Positions 8,578 to 16,970 of a stretch of DNA of 64,000 bases are shown here, piece by piece; the first letter of the stretch is position 1; each line of letters starts with the position of its first letter. The stretch lies in assembly GCA_945873955.1 (NCBI GenBank), contig CAMCFA010000001.1, positions 62,001 to 126,000 on the forward strand, written 5' to 3'. The position numbers and the translations under genes are program-made. This DNA comes from an uncultured Clostridia bacterium. Lineage in GTDB: Bacteria > Bacillota > Clostridia > Oscillospirales > Ruminococcaceae. Below the pieces are notes generated by a model. The model was not told where the DNA came from, ran no database searches, and saw only the letters and a list, made by a program, of their open reading frames with translations.

Positions 8578-8609
8578 GATATTCTGTTAAAATCTGGATT
8601 TGCTCGTCC

Positions 8610-9338
8610 TTAGTTGCACACCCTTTCCAGTTCCTCGCGAAGCTGCTTGATGATTCGTTTTTCCAGCCGTGAAATATAGCTCTGCGAAATACCGATCTCG
8701 TCGGCGACCTCTTTCTGGGTCTTTTCTCTGCCGCCGTTCAGCCCGAAACGCATTTCCATTATCTGGCGCTCCCGCTGGGTGAGGTGGCTTACCGCCTCGT
8801 GAAGAAGCCGCTTTTCGGTCTGTTCCTCAATGTGGGCGTTCACGCAGTCGCTGTCCGTGCCGAGAACGTCTGAAAGCAGCAGCTCATTTCCGTCCCAGTC
8901 AACGTTCAGCGGCTCGTCGATAGAAACCTCGCAGCGGCGCTGGCTGGTCTTGCGGAGATACATGAGTATCTCGTTTTCAATGCAGCGCGAAGCGTAGGTC
9001 GCCAGCTTGATATTTTTATGTACGCTGAACGTGTTCACCGCTTTGATAAGCCCGATAGTCCCTATTGAAACAAGGTCGTCCAGCCCGACGCCGGTGTTCT
9101 CGAACTTCTTTGCGATATACACCACCAGCCGCAGATTGTGGACGATAAGCCGTTCGCGGGCGGCGGGGAAGTCGGTTTCAAGCAGCTTGAAGGTAGCTTC
9201 TTCCTCCTCACGGGTGAGGGGCGGCGGCAGCGATTCAGAACCGTTTATGTAGTAAACTCCTGCCTCGTCCTCGCCGAACGCGTATTTTCTGAACGCGCTC
9301 ATGCCCTCCGCCAGAAGTTTTTTAAGATAGCTTATCAT
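8610..9338 (-). CDS. sigE: Mother-cell sigma factor sigma-E (pro-form)
   Basis: This is the first mother-cell sigma factor of sporulation. The N-terminal 25-30 residues ([16 protein letters not shown] and on) form the amphipathic pro-sequence that holds it at the membrane until cleaved by SpoIIGA. Region 2 ([52 protein letters not shown]) and region 4 ([24 protein letters not shown]) match SigE. Length 242 aa is usual. A GGAGG-type site lies just upstream, and spoIIGA ends 17 bp before the start, so the two form one operon. Confidence 0.96.
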   Translation of the reverse strand: MISYLKKLLAEGMSAFRKYAFGEDEAGVYYINGSESLPPPLTREEEEATFKLLETDFPAARERLIVHNLRLVVYIAKKFENTGVGLDDLVSIGTIGLIKAVNTFSVHKNIKLATYASRCIENEILMYLRKTSQRRCEVSIDEPLNVDWDGNELLLSDVLGTDSDCVNAHIEEQTEKRLLHEAVSHLTQRERQIMEMRFGLNGGREKTQKEVADEIGISQSYISRLEKRIIKQLREELERVCN

Positions 9339-9355
9339 AGTTATACCTCCTGAGT

Positions 9356-10168
9356 TTATATTATGTTCGGATCAAAAATGCAGTCTGCGCCGGAGATCTC
9401 CTGTCGGGTGACTCCCAGAAGCGCGTCCGCCGGCTTCCCGCCGATGATTATTTCCGCCGGGAACGCGGGAACTATGCCCTCTGATGTAACTGTGCGGCAG
9501 GGAATGAGCCGTATGCCCTCCAAATGCTCAGTACTGCCGGATAAGTAGTTCAGCACCGAATCCGGCAGCACTGCCCGCACCTTTTCCAGCGAAGCTATCA
9601 CCACTGGTTTCCCGGTGAAGCTGTCGCAGAGGGAGTTCCCGGTGTCCGCCAACCCGTCCAGCGGTATTTCAATCCCGCCGCTTCGGATAAGTACTTTTTC
9701 GTGCTGATTGGGACGTTTTTTGTCCAACAGCAGCTTCACCAGCCGGAATCCTCCGTAAACCACCGCCGTGATTACCGCTGCCGCCCCGATAGGGATATCA
9801 AAGTAGGCAAAGCCGTTGCGGTAGAACATTCCCAACGGCGCGGCGAAGCTCCACAGAGCCATCATGCCCCCGGCAAAGGCGAAGCTGACCGCTAGAAAGC
9901 ACAGCAGCGACAGCAGAAAATCGCCCCGCTTCTGCCGCCCGAATGCCGCCAGCGTGACCGCAATCCCAAGCAGAACTTTGAGCAGCACGCTTATCACCGG
10001 GTGAAGCTCCGGCAGCATGATCGCAAGCGCCCCTACAGCCCCCACAGCGGATGCAAGAACGCACCTCAGCGGCTTTATCTTCCTTCGCAGCAGCAGCGCC
10101 GTCCCCCGGACAAGAAAGTAATTTATGTACAGATTGACCGCGATAAGAACGTCGGCATAAATGATCAT
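9356..10168 (-). CDS. spoIIGA: Sporulation protease SpoIIGA that activates sigma-E
   Basis: This integral membrane aspartic protease cleaves pro-sigma-E after a signal from the forespore. The first half (about residues 1-150) has five hydrophobic segments. The second half is the protease domain with the active-site motif DTGNSL near residue 180 and a C-terminal [21 protein letters not shown] block typical of the family. Length 270 aa is slightly short against 300 or so in Bacillus. It is followed directly by its substrate gene sigE. The start has AGGTGA upstream. Confidence 0.93.
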   Translation of the reverse strand: MIIYADVLIAVNLYINYFLVRGTALLLRRKIKPLRCVLASAVGAVGALAIMLPELHPVISVLLKVLLGIAVTLAAFGRQKRGDFLLSLLCFLAVSFAFAGGMMALWSFAAPLGMFYRNGFAYFDIPIGAAAVITAVVYGGFRLVKLLLDKKRPNQHEKVLIRSGGIEIPLDGLADTGNSLCDSFTGKPVVIASLEKVRAVLPDSVLNYLSGSTEHLEGIRLIPCRTVTSEGIVPAFPAEIIIGGKPADALLGVTRQEISGADCIFDPNII

Positions 10169-10199
10169 AACATCACCTGCTTGAAACTTGTCTATAACT

Positions 10200-10232
10200 A
10201 TTATATATGCAAGGGACGGAAAAATATGTCAG
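10200..10232 (-). promoter_or_regulatory. Probable spoIIG operon promoter with long spacer
   Basis: Minus strand: CTGACA (10227-10232), 21-nt spacer, TATAAT (10200-10205), about 30 nt before the spoIIGA start. The Bacillus spoIIG promoter is known for an over-long spacer (22 bp) that makes it dependent on Spo0A~P. A single imperfect 0A-box-like CGGCGAA lies at 10287-10293, which is weak evidence for Spo0A. Confidence 0.5.
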
Positions 10233-10323
10233 TGTATGCCGGGTTTTTTTGATTTTTCCTGTTAGAAATGGGGTAATACGGCTGACTTCGCCGGAAAATC
10301 ACCGAAATACAATTTATGGGCGC

Positions 10324-10354
10324 AAAAAAAGGACGTATGCTTTCACATACGCCC
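10324..10354 (-). terminator. Terminator of prfC
   Basis: Minus strand: GGGCGTATG and CATACGTCC pair around a six-base loop and are followed by seven Ts. Confidence 0.85.
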
Positions 10355-10372
10355 AGATCATGAATAATCTTT

Positions 10373-11977
10373 TTAATCTCTGTTGAATTCCGCAAGCTCC
10401 AGCCCCGGATTCTTGTCCAGCGCCCACTTGATGTTCCATTCGCTGGTGAAAATCAGCAGGTAGTTGCCCTTAACGTCTTGTATCAGCTTGGTGTCGGAGG
10501 TGAGCACCAGCTTCTGAAGCTCGTCCAGACCGCCTTCAAGGTGCTTTTCGCTGGTTATCCAGCGGATATGCTCATAGGGAAGTCCCTCACGGATAATATC
10601 GACGTTGTATTCGTTTTTCAGCCGGTATTCAAGGACTTCAAACTGAAGCACGCCGACAACGCCTACGATTACCTCCTCAAAGCCGCTCTGCGGCTCTGAA
10701 AAGATCTGTATCGCGCCCTCCTGCGCTATCTGGGTAGTACCCTTGATGAACTGTTTTCTTTTGAGCGTGTCCTTCTGACGTATCCGGGCGAAATGCTCCG
10801 GCGCGAATGTGGGTATGCCCTCAAACTTTACCTTCTTCTTCGGTGAGCAGATCGTGTCGCCGATAGAGAATACTCCCGGATCAAAAACGCCCATGATATC
10901 CCCGGCGTAAGCCTCGGAGATGACCTCGCGTTCGCTCGCCATTAGCTGCTGCGGCTGGGAAAGGCGCATTGTTCTGCCATTCTGGACGTGCAGTACCTCC
11001 ATGTCCTTGTCGAACTTACCGCTGCATATACGCATGAACGCGATCCTGTCACGGTGCGCCTTGTTCATGTTCGCCTGTATCTTGAATATGAACGCCGAAA
11101 ATTCCGGGTCGAACGGGTCAACCACGCCGTCCGGAGTATTCCGCGGCAGGGGAGGGGTGGTCATTTTGAGAAAGTTCTCAAGGAACGGTTCAACGCCGAA
11201 ATTCGTCAGTGCAGAGCCGAAGAATACCGGCGACAGCTTGCCGCTGTTGACAAGCTCCATGTTGAACTCCTCGCTCGCCCCGTCAAGAAGCTCCACGTCC
11301 TCGGTGAGTGTTTCGTAGTTGTTCCTGCCGATAATATCCGCAAGGGACTCGTCGGAAAGATCGACCTCGGTAGAGGCGACCTCTTTCGTCCCGTTGTTGG
11401 CTTCAAAGGAGATGATATGCCGCTTTTCGCGGTCGTAAACTCCCTTGAATTCCTTACCGGAGCCGATAGGCCAGTTTACCGGATAGGTCTTTATCCCCAG
11501 CTCCTTTTCGATCTCCTCCAGAAGATCAAAGGGGTTGCGGGACTCTCTGTCCATTTTGTTGATGAACGTGAAAATCGGGATATTCCGCATAACGCAGACC
11601 TTGAACAGCTTTCTGGTCTGGTTCTCAACGCCCTTTGCGGCGTCGATCACCATTACCGCGCTGTCCGCCGCCATGAGCGTGCGGTAGGTGTCCTCCGAGA
11701 AGTCCTGATGTCCCGGAGTGTCAAGGATATTTATGCAGTAGCCCTCATAGTTGAACTGCATAACAGACGAAGTTACAGAGATACCTCTCTGCTTTTCGAT
11801 CTCCATCCAGTCGGAGACTGCGTGGCGGGAGTTCTTCTTGCCCTTTACCGCGCCGGCAAGGGAAATCGCGCCTCCGTACAGCAGGAATTTCTCGGTGAGG
11901 GTGGTTTTTCCGGCGTCCGGGTGGGAGATTATCGCAAAGGTGCGCCGTCTTTCAATTTCGTGTTTTAAATCAGCCAT
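10373..11977 (-). CDS. prfC: Peptide chain release factor 3
   Basis: This translational GTPase ejects RF1/RF2 from the ribosome after termination. G-domain motifs are in order: SHPDAGKTTLTE (G1), the RGISVTSSVMQF switch region (G2), DTPGHQDF (G3) and NKMDRE (G4). The length of 534 aa and the C-terminal domain with FEVLEYRLKNEYNVDI mark RF3 rather than EF-G. It appears to be a single-gene unit with its own terminator. The start has a GAAG-type weak site. Nothing unusual was seen. Confidence 0.95.
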   Translation of the reverse strand: MADLKHEIERRRTFAIISHPDAGKTTLTEKFLLYGGAISLAGAVKGKKNSRHAVSDWMEIEKQRGISVTSSVMQFNYEGYCINILDTPGHQDFSEDTYRTLMAADSAVMVIDAAKGVENQTRKLFKVCVMRNIPIFTFINKMDRESRNPFDLLEEIEKELGIKTYPVNWPIGSGKEFKGVYDREKRHIISFEANNGTKEVASTEVDLSDESLADIIGRNNYETLTEDVELLDGASEEFNMELVNSGKLSPVFFGSALTNFGVEPFLENFLKMTTPPLPRNTPDGVVDPFDPEFSAFIFKIQANMNKAHRDRIAFMRICSGKFDKDMEVLHVQNGRTMRLSQPQQLMASEREVISEAYAGDIMGVFDPGVFSIGDTICSPKKKVKFEGIPTFAPEHFARIRQKDTLKRKQFIKGTTQIAQEGAIQIFSEPQSGFEEVIVGVVGVLQFEVLEYRLKNEYNVDIIREGLPYEHIRWITSEKHLEGGLDELQKLVLTSDTKLIQDVKGNYLLIFTSEWNIKWALDKNPGLELAEFNRD

Positions 11978-12052
11978 TTGTCTACTTCCTTATTTTTTAT
12001 TTTGTTTTACAGTATCTATAAATTTTTACATTTCTATTCTCCTTATAACGGG

Positions 12053-13177
12053 TCAGATATTCGCACTGTTATCCTTTGAATTTACGTTTTCATGCTCCAT
12101 CTGCTGTTCCATTTTGTACATGGTTTCTTTCGCCTGCTCGTCGGTCGGGGCTTCAATGCCCTTGCTTTTCATGGTCAGCGTGAACCCAAGTCCCACCAGT
12201 ATCGGCAGATAAAACGTCATTATCCTCCACAACATCATTGAGGTGTTGACGTACTGCTCGGTGAAGATGTCCTTGAAGAACCCGTAGTACCCAAGCTCCG
12301 CGCCGCCCATAGCTCCGGGGAGCGGGATATAGGAGGATATCATCAGCACATACGCCTGATAGCTCATTATCTGAAGCAGGCTTGCGTCGGACATTCCGAA
12401 CCCGCGGTACAGCGCATAAGAAATGCTGAGGTACAATGTAAGCTGAATGAACGTGAAAAAGCACGCCTTGAGTATAAGCGGAACGTTCTTTTTCAGATAT
12501 TTGAAGTTATTGTAGAATTTGTTTATCTCCCTTGTGATGTAAACCCGCCATTTCAGCGGCTTTTTCATGAGATGAAGCCGCGCCAGCAGCGATATCAGCC
12601 AGTTTGAAAATTTCAGCGTGGCGTTCTTGAACAGCGCGATACAGAACAGAAAAACAATGACCGCGGTGTTGATTATAAAGCCGATCAGCACAAACGGCAT
12701 AAGTCCCTTCTGGTTGAGATCGTCGCCGAAATTATTGAATCCCACCGCCAGCGTGAACACTGAGTACATCGTCAGCACGAACTGATACACGATAAATCGG
12801 CTCAGAAGCGCCGTCAGACCGCTGCCCAGCGGAACGCCGAACTTCACGAGATAGTAAGCCTGCATAGGCTGACCGCCGGAGGCGGAAGGGGTGATACAGT
12901 TGAAGTACTGCCCGATTATCGTCGTGAGCCAGCTGTTCCAGAATTTCATTTTCGGGTACATGGATTTCAGCATGACATGCACAGTCGCCGCTTCGCACAC
13001 CCAGTAGCCTACCATGAATAGCACGCATATCAAAAGCGCGCCCTTGTTGATCTTGGTAAGCGCCGCAACAACGTTGTCTATACTGTCAACAAATACCAGA
13101 TAGAATATCATTATGATAAAAGCTATGGCACAGATTATCAAATTGAGCTTCTTGCCAAGTTTTTTCTTTTGCTTCAT
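12053..13177 (-). CDS. UPF0104/LPG-synthase-like flippase-domain membrane protein
   Basis: This 374-aa protein of the lysylphosphatidylglycerol-synthase transmembrane family (YbhN/AglD-like, COG0392) has about eight hydrophobic segments. It contains the family hallmarks GQYFNCITPSASGGQPMQAYYL (about 90-111) and SYIPLPGAMGGAELGYYGFF (about 285-304). Relatives act in lipid or glycan transfer and flipping at the membrane. It lacks the soluble aminoacyl-transferase domain of MprF, so it is not an LPG synthase itself. The last 25 residues are hydrophilic and charged. A good promoter lies upstream on the minus strand. Confidence 0.85.
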   Translation of the reverse strand: MKQKKKLGKKLNLIICAIAFIIMIFYLVFVDSIDNVVAALTKINKGALLICVLFMVGYWVCEAATVHVMLKSMYPKMKFWNSWLTTIIGQYFNCITPSASGGQPMQAYYLVKFGVPLGSGLTALLSRFIVYQFVLTMYSVFTLAVGFNNFGDDLNQKGLMPFVLIGFIINTAVIVFLFCIALFKNATLKFSNWLISLLARLHLMKKPLKWRVYITREINKFYNNFKYLKKNVPLILKACFFTFIQLTLYLSISYALYRGFGMSDASLLQIMSYQAYVLMISSYIPLPGAMGGAELGYYGFFKDIFTEQYVNTSMMLWRIMTFYLPILVGLGFTLTMKSKGIEAPTDEQAKETMYKMEQQMEHENVNSKDNSANI

Positions 13178-13244
13178 TATTTTGTCCCTCGTAGAGTTGG
13201 AATAATACCCAGATATTACCGCTTAAAAAAGTCCACATAAAATT

Positions 13245-13273
13245 ATTATAGTAGATTAGCGGTAAATTGTCAA
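13245..13273 (-). promoter_or_regulatory. Promoter of the UPF0104 gene
   Basis: Minus strand: TTGACA (13268-13273), 17-nt spacer, TATAAT (13245-13250). Confidence 0.75.
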
Positions 13274-13354
13274 TAGGTCATGCAGTATTTTCCGGTATTC
13301 AGTGACAGCCAATCAAGAAAAAACACGGTTTTTTATAAAAAATCGGCAGAAATA

Positions 13355-13383
13355 TTGCAAAAATCACGTAAAGGTGTTATAAT
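13355..13383 (+). promoter_or_regulatory. Promoter of the DUF951-prfA block
   Basis: TTGCAA (13355-13360), 17-nt spacer, TATAAT (13378-13383), about 30 nt before the DUF951 start. It is divergent from the UPF0104 promoter. Confidence 0.75.
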
Positions 13384-13414
13384 AATATATTATGTAAAAA
13401 GGAGCGTGATTAAG

Positions 13415-13615
13415 TTGGACATAAAGGTTGGGGATATTCTGGTTATGAAAAAGGAACACCCCGGCTGCGGCAGCAACCAAATGCTGGTGCAGAGGTGCGG
13501 CGCGGACTTCCGGCTGTGCTGTAAGGGCTGCGGGCATGTGTTCATGATACCCCGCTCAAAGTGCGAGAAGAAGATACGTTCAGTGCTGCGGGAAACCGAG
13601 TCCTCCGAGCGATAG
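13415..13615 (+). CDS. DUF951 family small cysteine-rich protein
   Basis: This 66-aa protein starts at TTG, preceded by AAAGGAG with 10 nt spacing. The upstream in-frame ATG at 13280 has no ribosome site and lies before the promoter. The family pattern VGDIxxMKKxHPxG-x-N, DFRLCCKGCGHVFMIPRSK is present, with CxxC inside CCKGCGH. The family occurs widely in Firmicutes next to ribosome or translation genes, and its function is not established. It is the first gene of the block leading to prfA, 43 bp downstream. Confidence 0.85.
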   Translation: MDIKVGDILVMKKEHPGCGSNQMLVQRCGADFRLCCKGCGHVFMIPRSKCEKKIRSVLRETESSER

Positions 13616-13648
13616 CATTCTGTGAATCGGCATTAGGTTCACAGAATG
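13616..13648 (+). promoter_or_regulatory. Hairpin abutting the prfA ribosome binding site
   Basis: CATTCTGTGAA (13616-13626) pairs perfectly with TTCACAGAATG (13638-13648). The stem starts at the base after the DUF951 stop and ends one base before the GAGG of prfA. With no T-tract it is not a normal terminator. Translational control or mRNA processing is possible. Confidence 0.5.
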
Positions 13649-13658
13649 GAGGTAAATC

Positions 13659-14741
13659 ATGAACGAAAAACTGATCATGGCAGAAGCCCGGTATGACGAG
13701 ATCAGCGTGAAGCTGTCCGACCCGGCGGTCATCGCAGACAACAAGCTCTACCGCGAGCTGATGAGAGAATACAAGAGTCTTACCCCGCTCATGGAGGTCT
13801 GGGGCAGATACAAAAAAGCGCAGCAGAACTGCGAGGACGCAGCCTCTGCCTTGAAAGAAGCGGGCGGCGATGCGGAGCTGCGGGAGCTTGCCCAGAGCGA
13901 GTACGACGAGAACAAGGAGCTTATTTCCAAGCTGTCGGAGGAGTTGAAGATCCTGCTCCTGCCCAAGGACCCGGACGACGACCGAAGCTGTATCGTTGAA
14001 ATAAGAGCCGGCGCGGGCGGTGAGGAGGCGGCGCTGTTCGCAAATTCGCTGATGAGAATGTACACCATGTACGCCGCAAGGCAGGGCTGGACGGTGGAGC
14101 AGATAAGCTCCAACCCGACGGAGCTGGGGGGCTACCGCGAGGTGAGCTTTCTTGTCGAGGGCGAGGGCGTTTTCGCCAAGATGAAGTACGAAAGCGGAGT
14201 TCACCGTGTGCAGCGTGTTCCGGAAACGGAATCACAGGGACGAATACAGACCTCAACGGTGACTGTCGCTGTCCTGCCGGAGGCGGAGGAGGTAGACGTT
14301 GACATCAACCCCGCCGACCTCACGATAGAAACATTCCGTTCCAGCGGCGCGGGAGGTCAGCACATCAACAAAACCGAGTCCGCGATAAGGATAATCCATA
14401 ACCCGACAGGCACGGTGGTTGAGTGCCAAGAGGAGCGCTCCCAGTTCAAGAACAAGGAAAAGGCGATGAAAAAGCTGTACAGCAAGCTGTATGAGGCAAA
14501 GCTGGAAGCCCGGGACAGCGCCATTGCAGAGGAACGCCGCATTCAGGTAGGCACAGGCGACCGCTCCGAGCGGATAAGAACCTACAATTATCCCCAGTCG
14601 CGGGTCACCGACCACAGGATAGGGCTTACCCTCTACAAGCTGGACGAGATGATGAACGGCGGCTGCGACGATGTGTTTGAAGCGCTCCGTCTTGCCGACC
14701 AGACCGCCAAGCTGCTTAAACAGGGCGATGAAAGGAACTGA
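13659..14741 (+). CDS. prfA: Peptide chain release factor 1
   Basis: This protein reads UAA and UAG stop codons and releases the finished peptide. The GGQ motif is at residues 232-234 (Q234) within SSGAGGQHINK. The RF1-type sequence VQRVPETESQGRIQTSTVTVAVLPE precedes it, which favours RF1 over RF2. Length 360 aa is standard, and GAGG lies 6 nt before the ATG. The usual neighbour prmC, the methylase of the GGQ glutamine, is not between prfA and tsaC here. tsaC follows after 5 nt. Confidence 0.96.
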   Translation: MNEKLIMAEARYDEISVKLSDPAVIADNKLYRELMREYKSLTPLMEVWGRYKKAQQNCEDAASALKEAGGDAELRELAQSEYDENKELISKLSEELKILLLPKDPDDDRSCIVEIRAGAGGEEAALFANSLMRMYTMYAARQGWTVEQISSNPTELGGYREVSFLVEGEGVFAKMKYESGVHRVQRVPETESQGRIQTSTVTVAVLPEAEEVDVDINPADLTIETFRSSGAGGQHINKTESAIRIIHNPTGTVVECQEERSQFKNKEKAMKKLYSKLYEAKLEARDSAIAEERRIQVGTGDRSERIRTYNYPQSRVTDHRIGLTLYKLDEMMNGGCDDVFEALRLADQTAKLLKQGDERN

Positions 14742-14746
14742 CAGAT

Positions 14747-15760
14747 TTGAAAACAGAAGTTTTGCCGTTTTCGGAGGATTCAGCGAAGAAAGCGGCTGAA
14801 ATACTGGCGCATGGCGGTATCGTGGGAATACCAACCGAAACCGTCTACGGGCTTGCGGCGGACGCCCGGGACGAATCCGCGGTGCGCAGCATTTTCGCGG
14901 CGAAGGGACGTCCGCAGGACAACCCGCTGATAGTTCACATCAGCAGACTGGAGCAGCTCCCGCCGCTGGTGCGGGAGATTCCGCCGCTTGCGCTGAAAAT
15001 AGCGGAGAGATTCTGGGCTGGTCCTCTCACCATGATATTCCCGAAATCCGGTCTTATCCCGCAGGCAACCAGCGGCGGGCTTGACACGGTAGCGGTGAGA
15101 ATGCCCAGCAGCCCCGCGGCGCGGGCGATAATCGACGCATGCGGCTTTCCGCTGGCGGCGCCGTCCGCGAATCTTTCGGGTAGCCCCAGCCCCACCACGG
15201 CGCAGCATGTTCTTAACGACATGGACGGCAGGATTCCGTTGATTATCGACGGCGGGGAATGCTCCTGCGGAGTGGAAAGCACTGTGCTGTGCTTCCCGAC
15301 AGAGGATTCGGTGAGGATTCTCCGCCCCGGCGGGGTTACGGCGGAAATGCTGTCGGAGCTTTGCCGGGTGGAGATAGACCCGGCGGTGACGTCCGAGCCG
15401 GAAAAGGGCGCAAAGGTGCTTTCTCCCGGCATGAAATACAAGCATTATTCCCCTAAAGCCGACGTGCTTATCGTGGACGCCCACGGCGAGGAGTTCCGAG
15501 AATGGTGCGAGGCTCATTCCGGCGAGGGAGTTATCGCGCTGTCGCAGGAAAGCGGCGGACAGGGAATGTTCCGCAGCTTCGGCAAAGACCCGCAGGAGCA
15601 GGCGCACCGCCTGTTCGCTCTTCTACGGGAAGCGGACGAGCAGGGCGCAGTCCGCGTTTATGTTGAAATGCCCTCAAAAGAGGGGATAGGTCTTGCGGTG
15701 TATAACCGTCTGCTTCGGGCGGCGGCGTTCAGAATAGTGGGTACAGATGATGAGCAGTGA
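14747..15760 (+). CDS. tsaC: Threonylcarbamoyl-AMP synthase (Sua5 type)
   Basis: This enzyme makes L-threonylcarbamoyladenylate from threonine, bicarbonate and ATP for the t6A37 modification of ANN-decoding tRNAs. The YrdC domain fills residues 1-200 with GIPTETVYGLAADA, KGRPQDNPLIVH and APSANLSGSPSPT. A linker and a Sua5 C-terminal domain (about 225-337, starting SPGMKYKHYSP) follow, which makes it the long Sua5 form. The start is TTG, 5 nt after the prfA stop, with AAAGGA inside prfA. Its 3' end overlaps coaE by 14 nt, so translation is probably coupled. Confidence 0.94.
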   Translation: MKTEVLPFSEDSAKKAAEILAHGGIVGIPTETVYGLAADARDESAVRSIFAAKGRPQDNPLIVHISRLEQLPPLVREIPPLALKIAERFWAGPLTMIFPKSGLIPQATSGGLDTVAVRMPSSPAARAIIDACGFPLAAPSANLSGSPSPTTAQHVLNDMDGRIPLIIDGGECSCGVESTVLCFPTEDSVRILRPGGVTAEMLSELCRVEIDPAVTSEPEKGAKVLSPGMKYKHYSPKADVLIVDAHGEEFREWCEAHSGEGVIALSQESGGQGMFRSFGKDPQEQAHRLFALLREADEQGAVRVYVEMPSKEGIGLAVYNRLLRAAAFRIVGTDDEQ

Positions 15761-16349
15761 ACGTCTTGTGGTGGGACTTACCGGAATGTCCGGCGCGGGA
15801 AAGTCCACCGTGTGCAGTGTTTTCGCCGATAACGGCTTTGAGATAATAGACTGCGACAAGTGCGCCAGAGAGGTAACTGAACCGTGTATGCCCTCGCTGC
15901 CGGAGCTTGCGGAGCGGCTGTCGCCGGAGCTTATACGTCCGGACGGCACTCTGGACAGGCGCAAAACTGCGGAGCTTATCTTCAATGACCTGGAAAAACG
16001 CGGGCAGTTCAACAAAATAATCTACCCGTATATCACATATAATATAGCGGATAAGCTGCGGAAAAGCGGGAAGTATGTGCTGCTGGACGCGCCCACGCTG
16101 TTCGAGGCGCGGCTGGAGCTTCTCTGCGGCAGTATCGTCAGCGTTACCGCAGATATCGGGGTGTGCGCGGAGCGTATCACCGCCCGTGACAATATCCCGC
16201 GGGAGCTTGCCGAGGCAAGGCTTCGCAGTCAGCACAGCGCGGACTTCTACCGCGAACGTTCGGACGTCTGCCTTGAAAACAACGGTACGCGGGAGCAGCT
16301 ATATTCCGCAGCGGAAAAGGCAGTCCGGCTTCTGAAAGGGGCAAAATGA
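15747..16349 (+). CDS. coaE: Dephospho-CoA kinase
   Basis: This enzyme phosphorylates the 3'-hydroxyl of dephospho-CoA in the last step of CoA synthesis. The P-loop GLTGMSGAGKST is at residues 10-21, followed by IIDCDKCAREV (substrate Asp) and a LID-type RITARDNIPRELAEARLRSQ region. Length 200 aa is normal. Two adjacent ATGs open the frame, and either could be used. The gene overlaps tsaC upstream and the transglycosylase downstream (ATGA overlap). Confidence 0.93.
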   Translation: MMSSERLVVGLTGMSGAGKSTVCSVFADNGFEIIDCDKCAREVTEPCMPSLPELAERLSPELIRPDGTLDRRKTAELIFNDLEKRGQFNKIIYPYITYNIADKLRKSGKYVLLDAPTLFEARLELLCGSIVSVTADIGVCAERITARDNIPRELAEARLRSQHSADFYRERSDVCLENNGTREQLYSAAEKAVRLLKGAK

Positions 16350-16927
16350 CTAAATACAAAAAACGACGGCGAAGCGCGCTGCCGGCGGTGATAATATCGC
16401 TTATTGTGGTCGCTGCGCTGGCGGTGGGTGGATTTTTCGGGTACAGATATGTCCTTAAGTACACCCACCCGCTGAAATACGAAAATTATGTTGAGAAGTA
16501 CTCCCGCGCCAACGGACTGGACAAGTACCTGGTCTACGCGGTGATAAAGACCGAGAGCGGCTTCGACCCGACCGCTGTTTCAAATGTGGGCGCCCGTGGG
16601 CTTATGCAGATAATGGAAGAAACCTTCGACTGGCTGAGCTACCGCATGGAGGACGAGGATACCCGCTACCTTGACATGTACGACCCGGAAACCAATATCC
16701 GCTACGGCTGCTGGCTTCTTGGGTATCTCTACGACGAATTTGGCAATGTGGAAACTACTATGGCGGCTTACCATGCCGGCAGAGGTCAGGTGAACGAGTG
16801 GCTTGCGGACAAGAGTATCTCCTCCGACGGTGTTCATCTTGACGTTATCCCGATCTCCGACACGGAGCATTACGTTGCGAAGATCGTCCGCGCTATGGAC
16901 ATCTACAAACAGCTTTATGACAAATAA
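16346..16927 (+). CDS. Membrane-anchored lytic transglycosylase (SLT domain)
   Basis: This 193-aa protein has one N-terminal membrane segment (about residues 11-35) and an extracellular SLT domain. The catalytic Glu lies in AVIKTESGFDPTAVS (about 70) followed by GARGLMQIM, and the C-terminal half has AAYHAGRGQVNEWL. It would cleave peptidoglycan glycan strands with formation of 1,6-anhydro-muramic acid. The start overlaps the coaE stop by 4 nt. Members of this YjbJ-like group act in wall remodelling; a sporulation role is possible but not shown. Confidence 0.9.
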   Translation: MTKYKKRRRSALPAVIISLIVVAALAVGGFFGYRYVLKYTHPLKYENYVEKYSRANGLDKYLVYAVIKTESGFDPTAVSNVGARGLMQIMEETFDWLSYRMEDEDTRYLDMYDPETNIRYGCWLLGYLYDEFGNVETTMAAYHAGRGQVNEWLADKSISSDGVHLDVIPISDTEHYVAKIVRAMDIYKQLYDK

Positions 16928-16970
16928 GCGCTCAACCGCGCAATCAATACACAGAAAGGACTATAAAACA

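Noticed and set aside
10287-10293. Spo0A box upstream of spoIIGA
   Set aside because: CGGCGAA has one mismatch to TGNCGAA and lies far from the promoter. It is not strong enough to list as a site.
13280-13414. N-terminal extension of DUF951
   Set aside because: The upstream ATG precedes the promoter and has no ribosome site, and the family starts at the TTG at 13415.
16803-16970. N-terminal extension of the M18 aminopeptidase
   Set aside because: The extra 56 codons overlap the transglycosylase gene in another frame and have no ribosome site; the ATG at 16971 is well placed.
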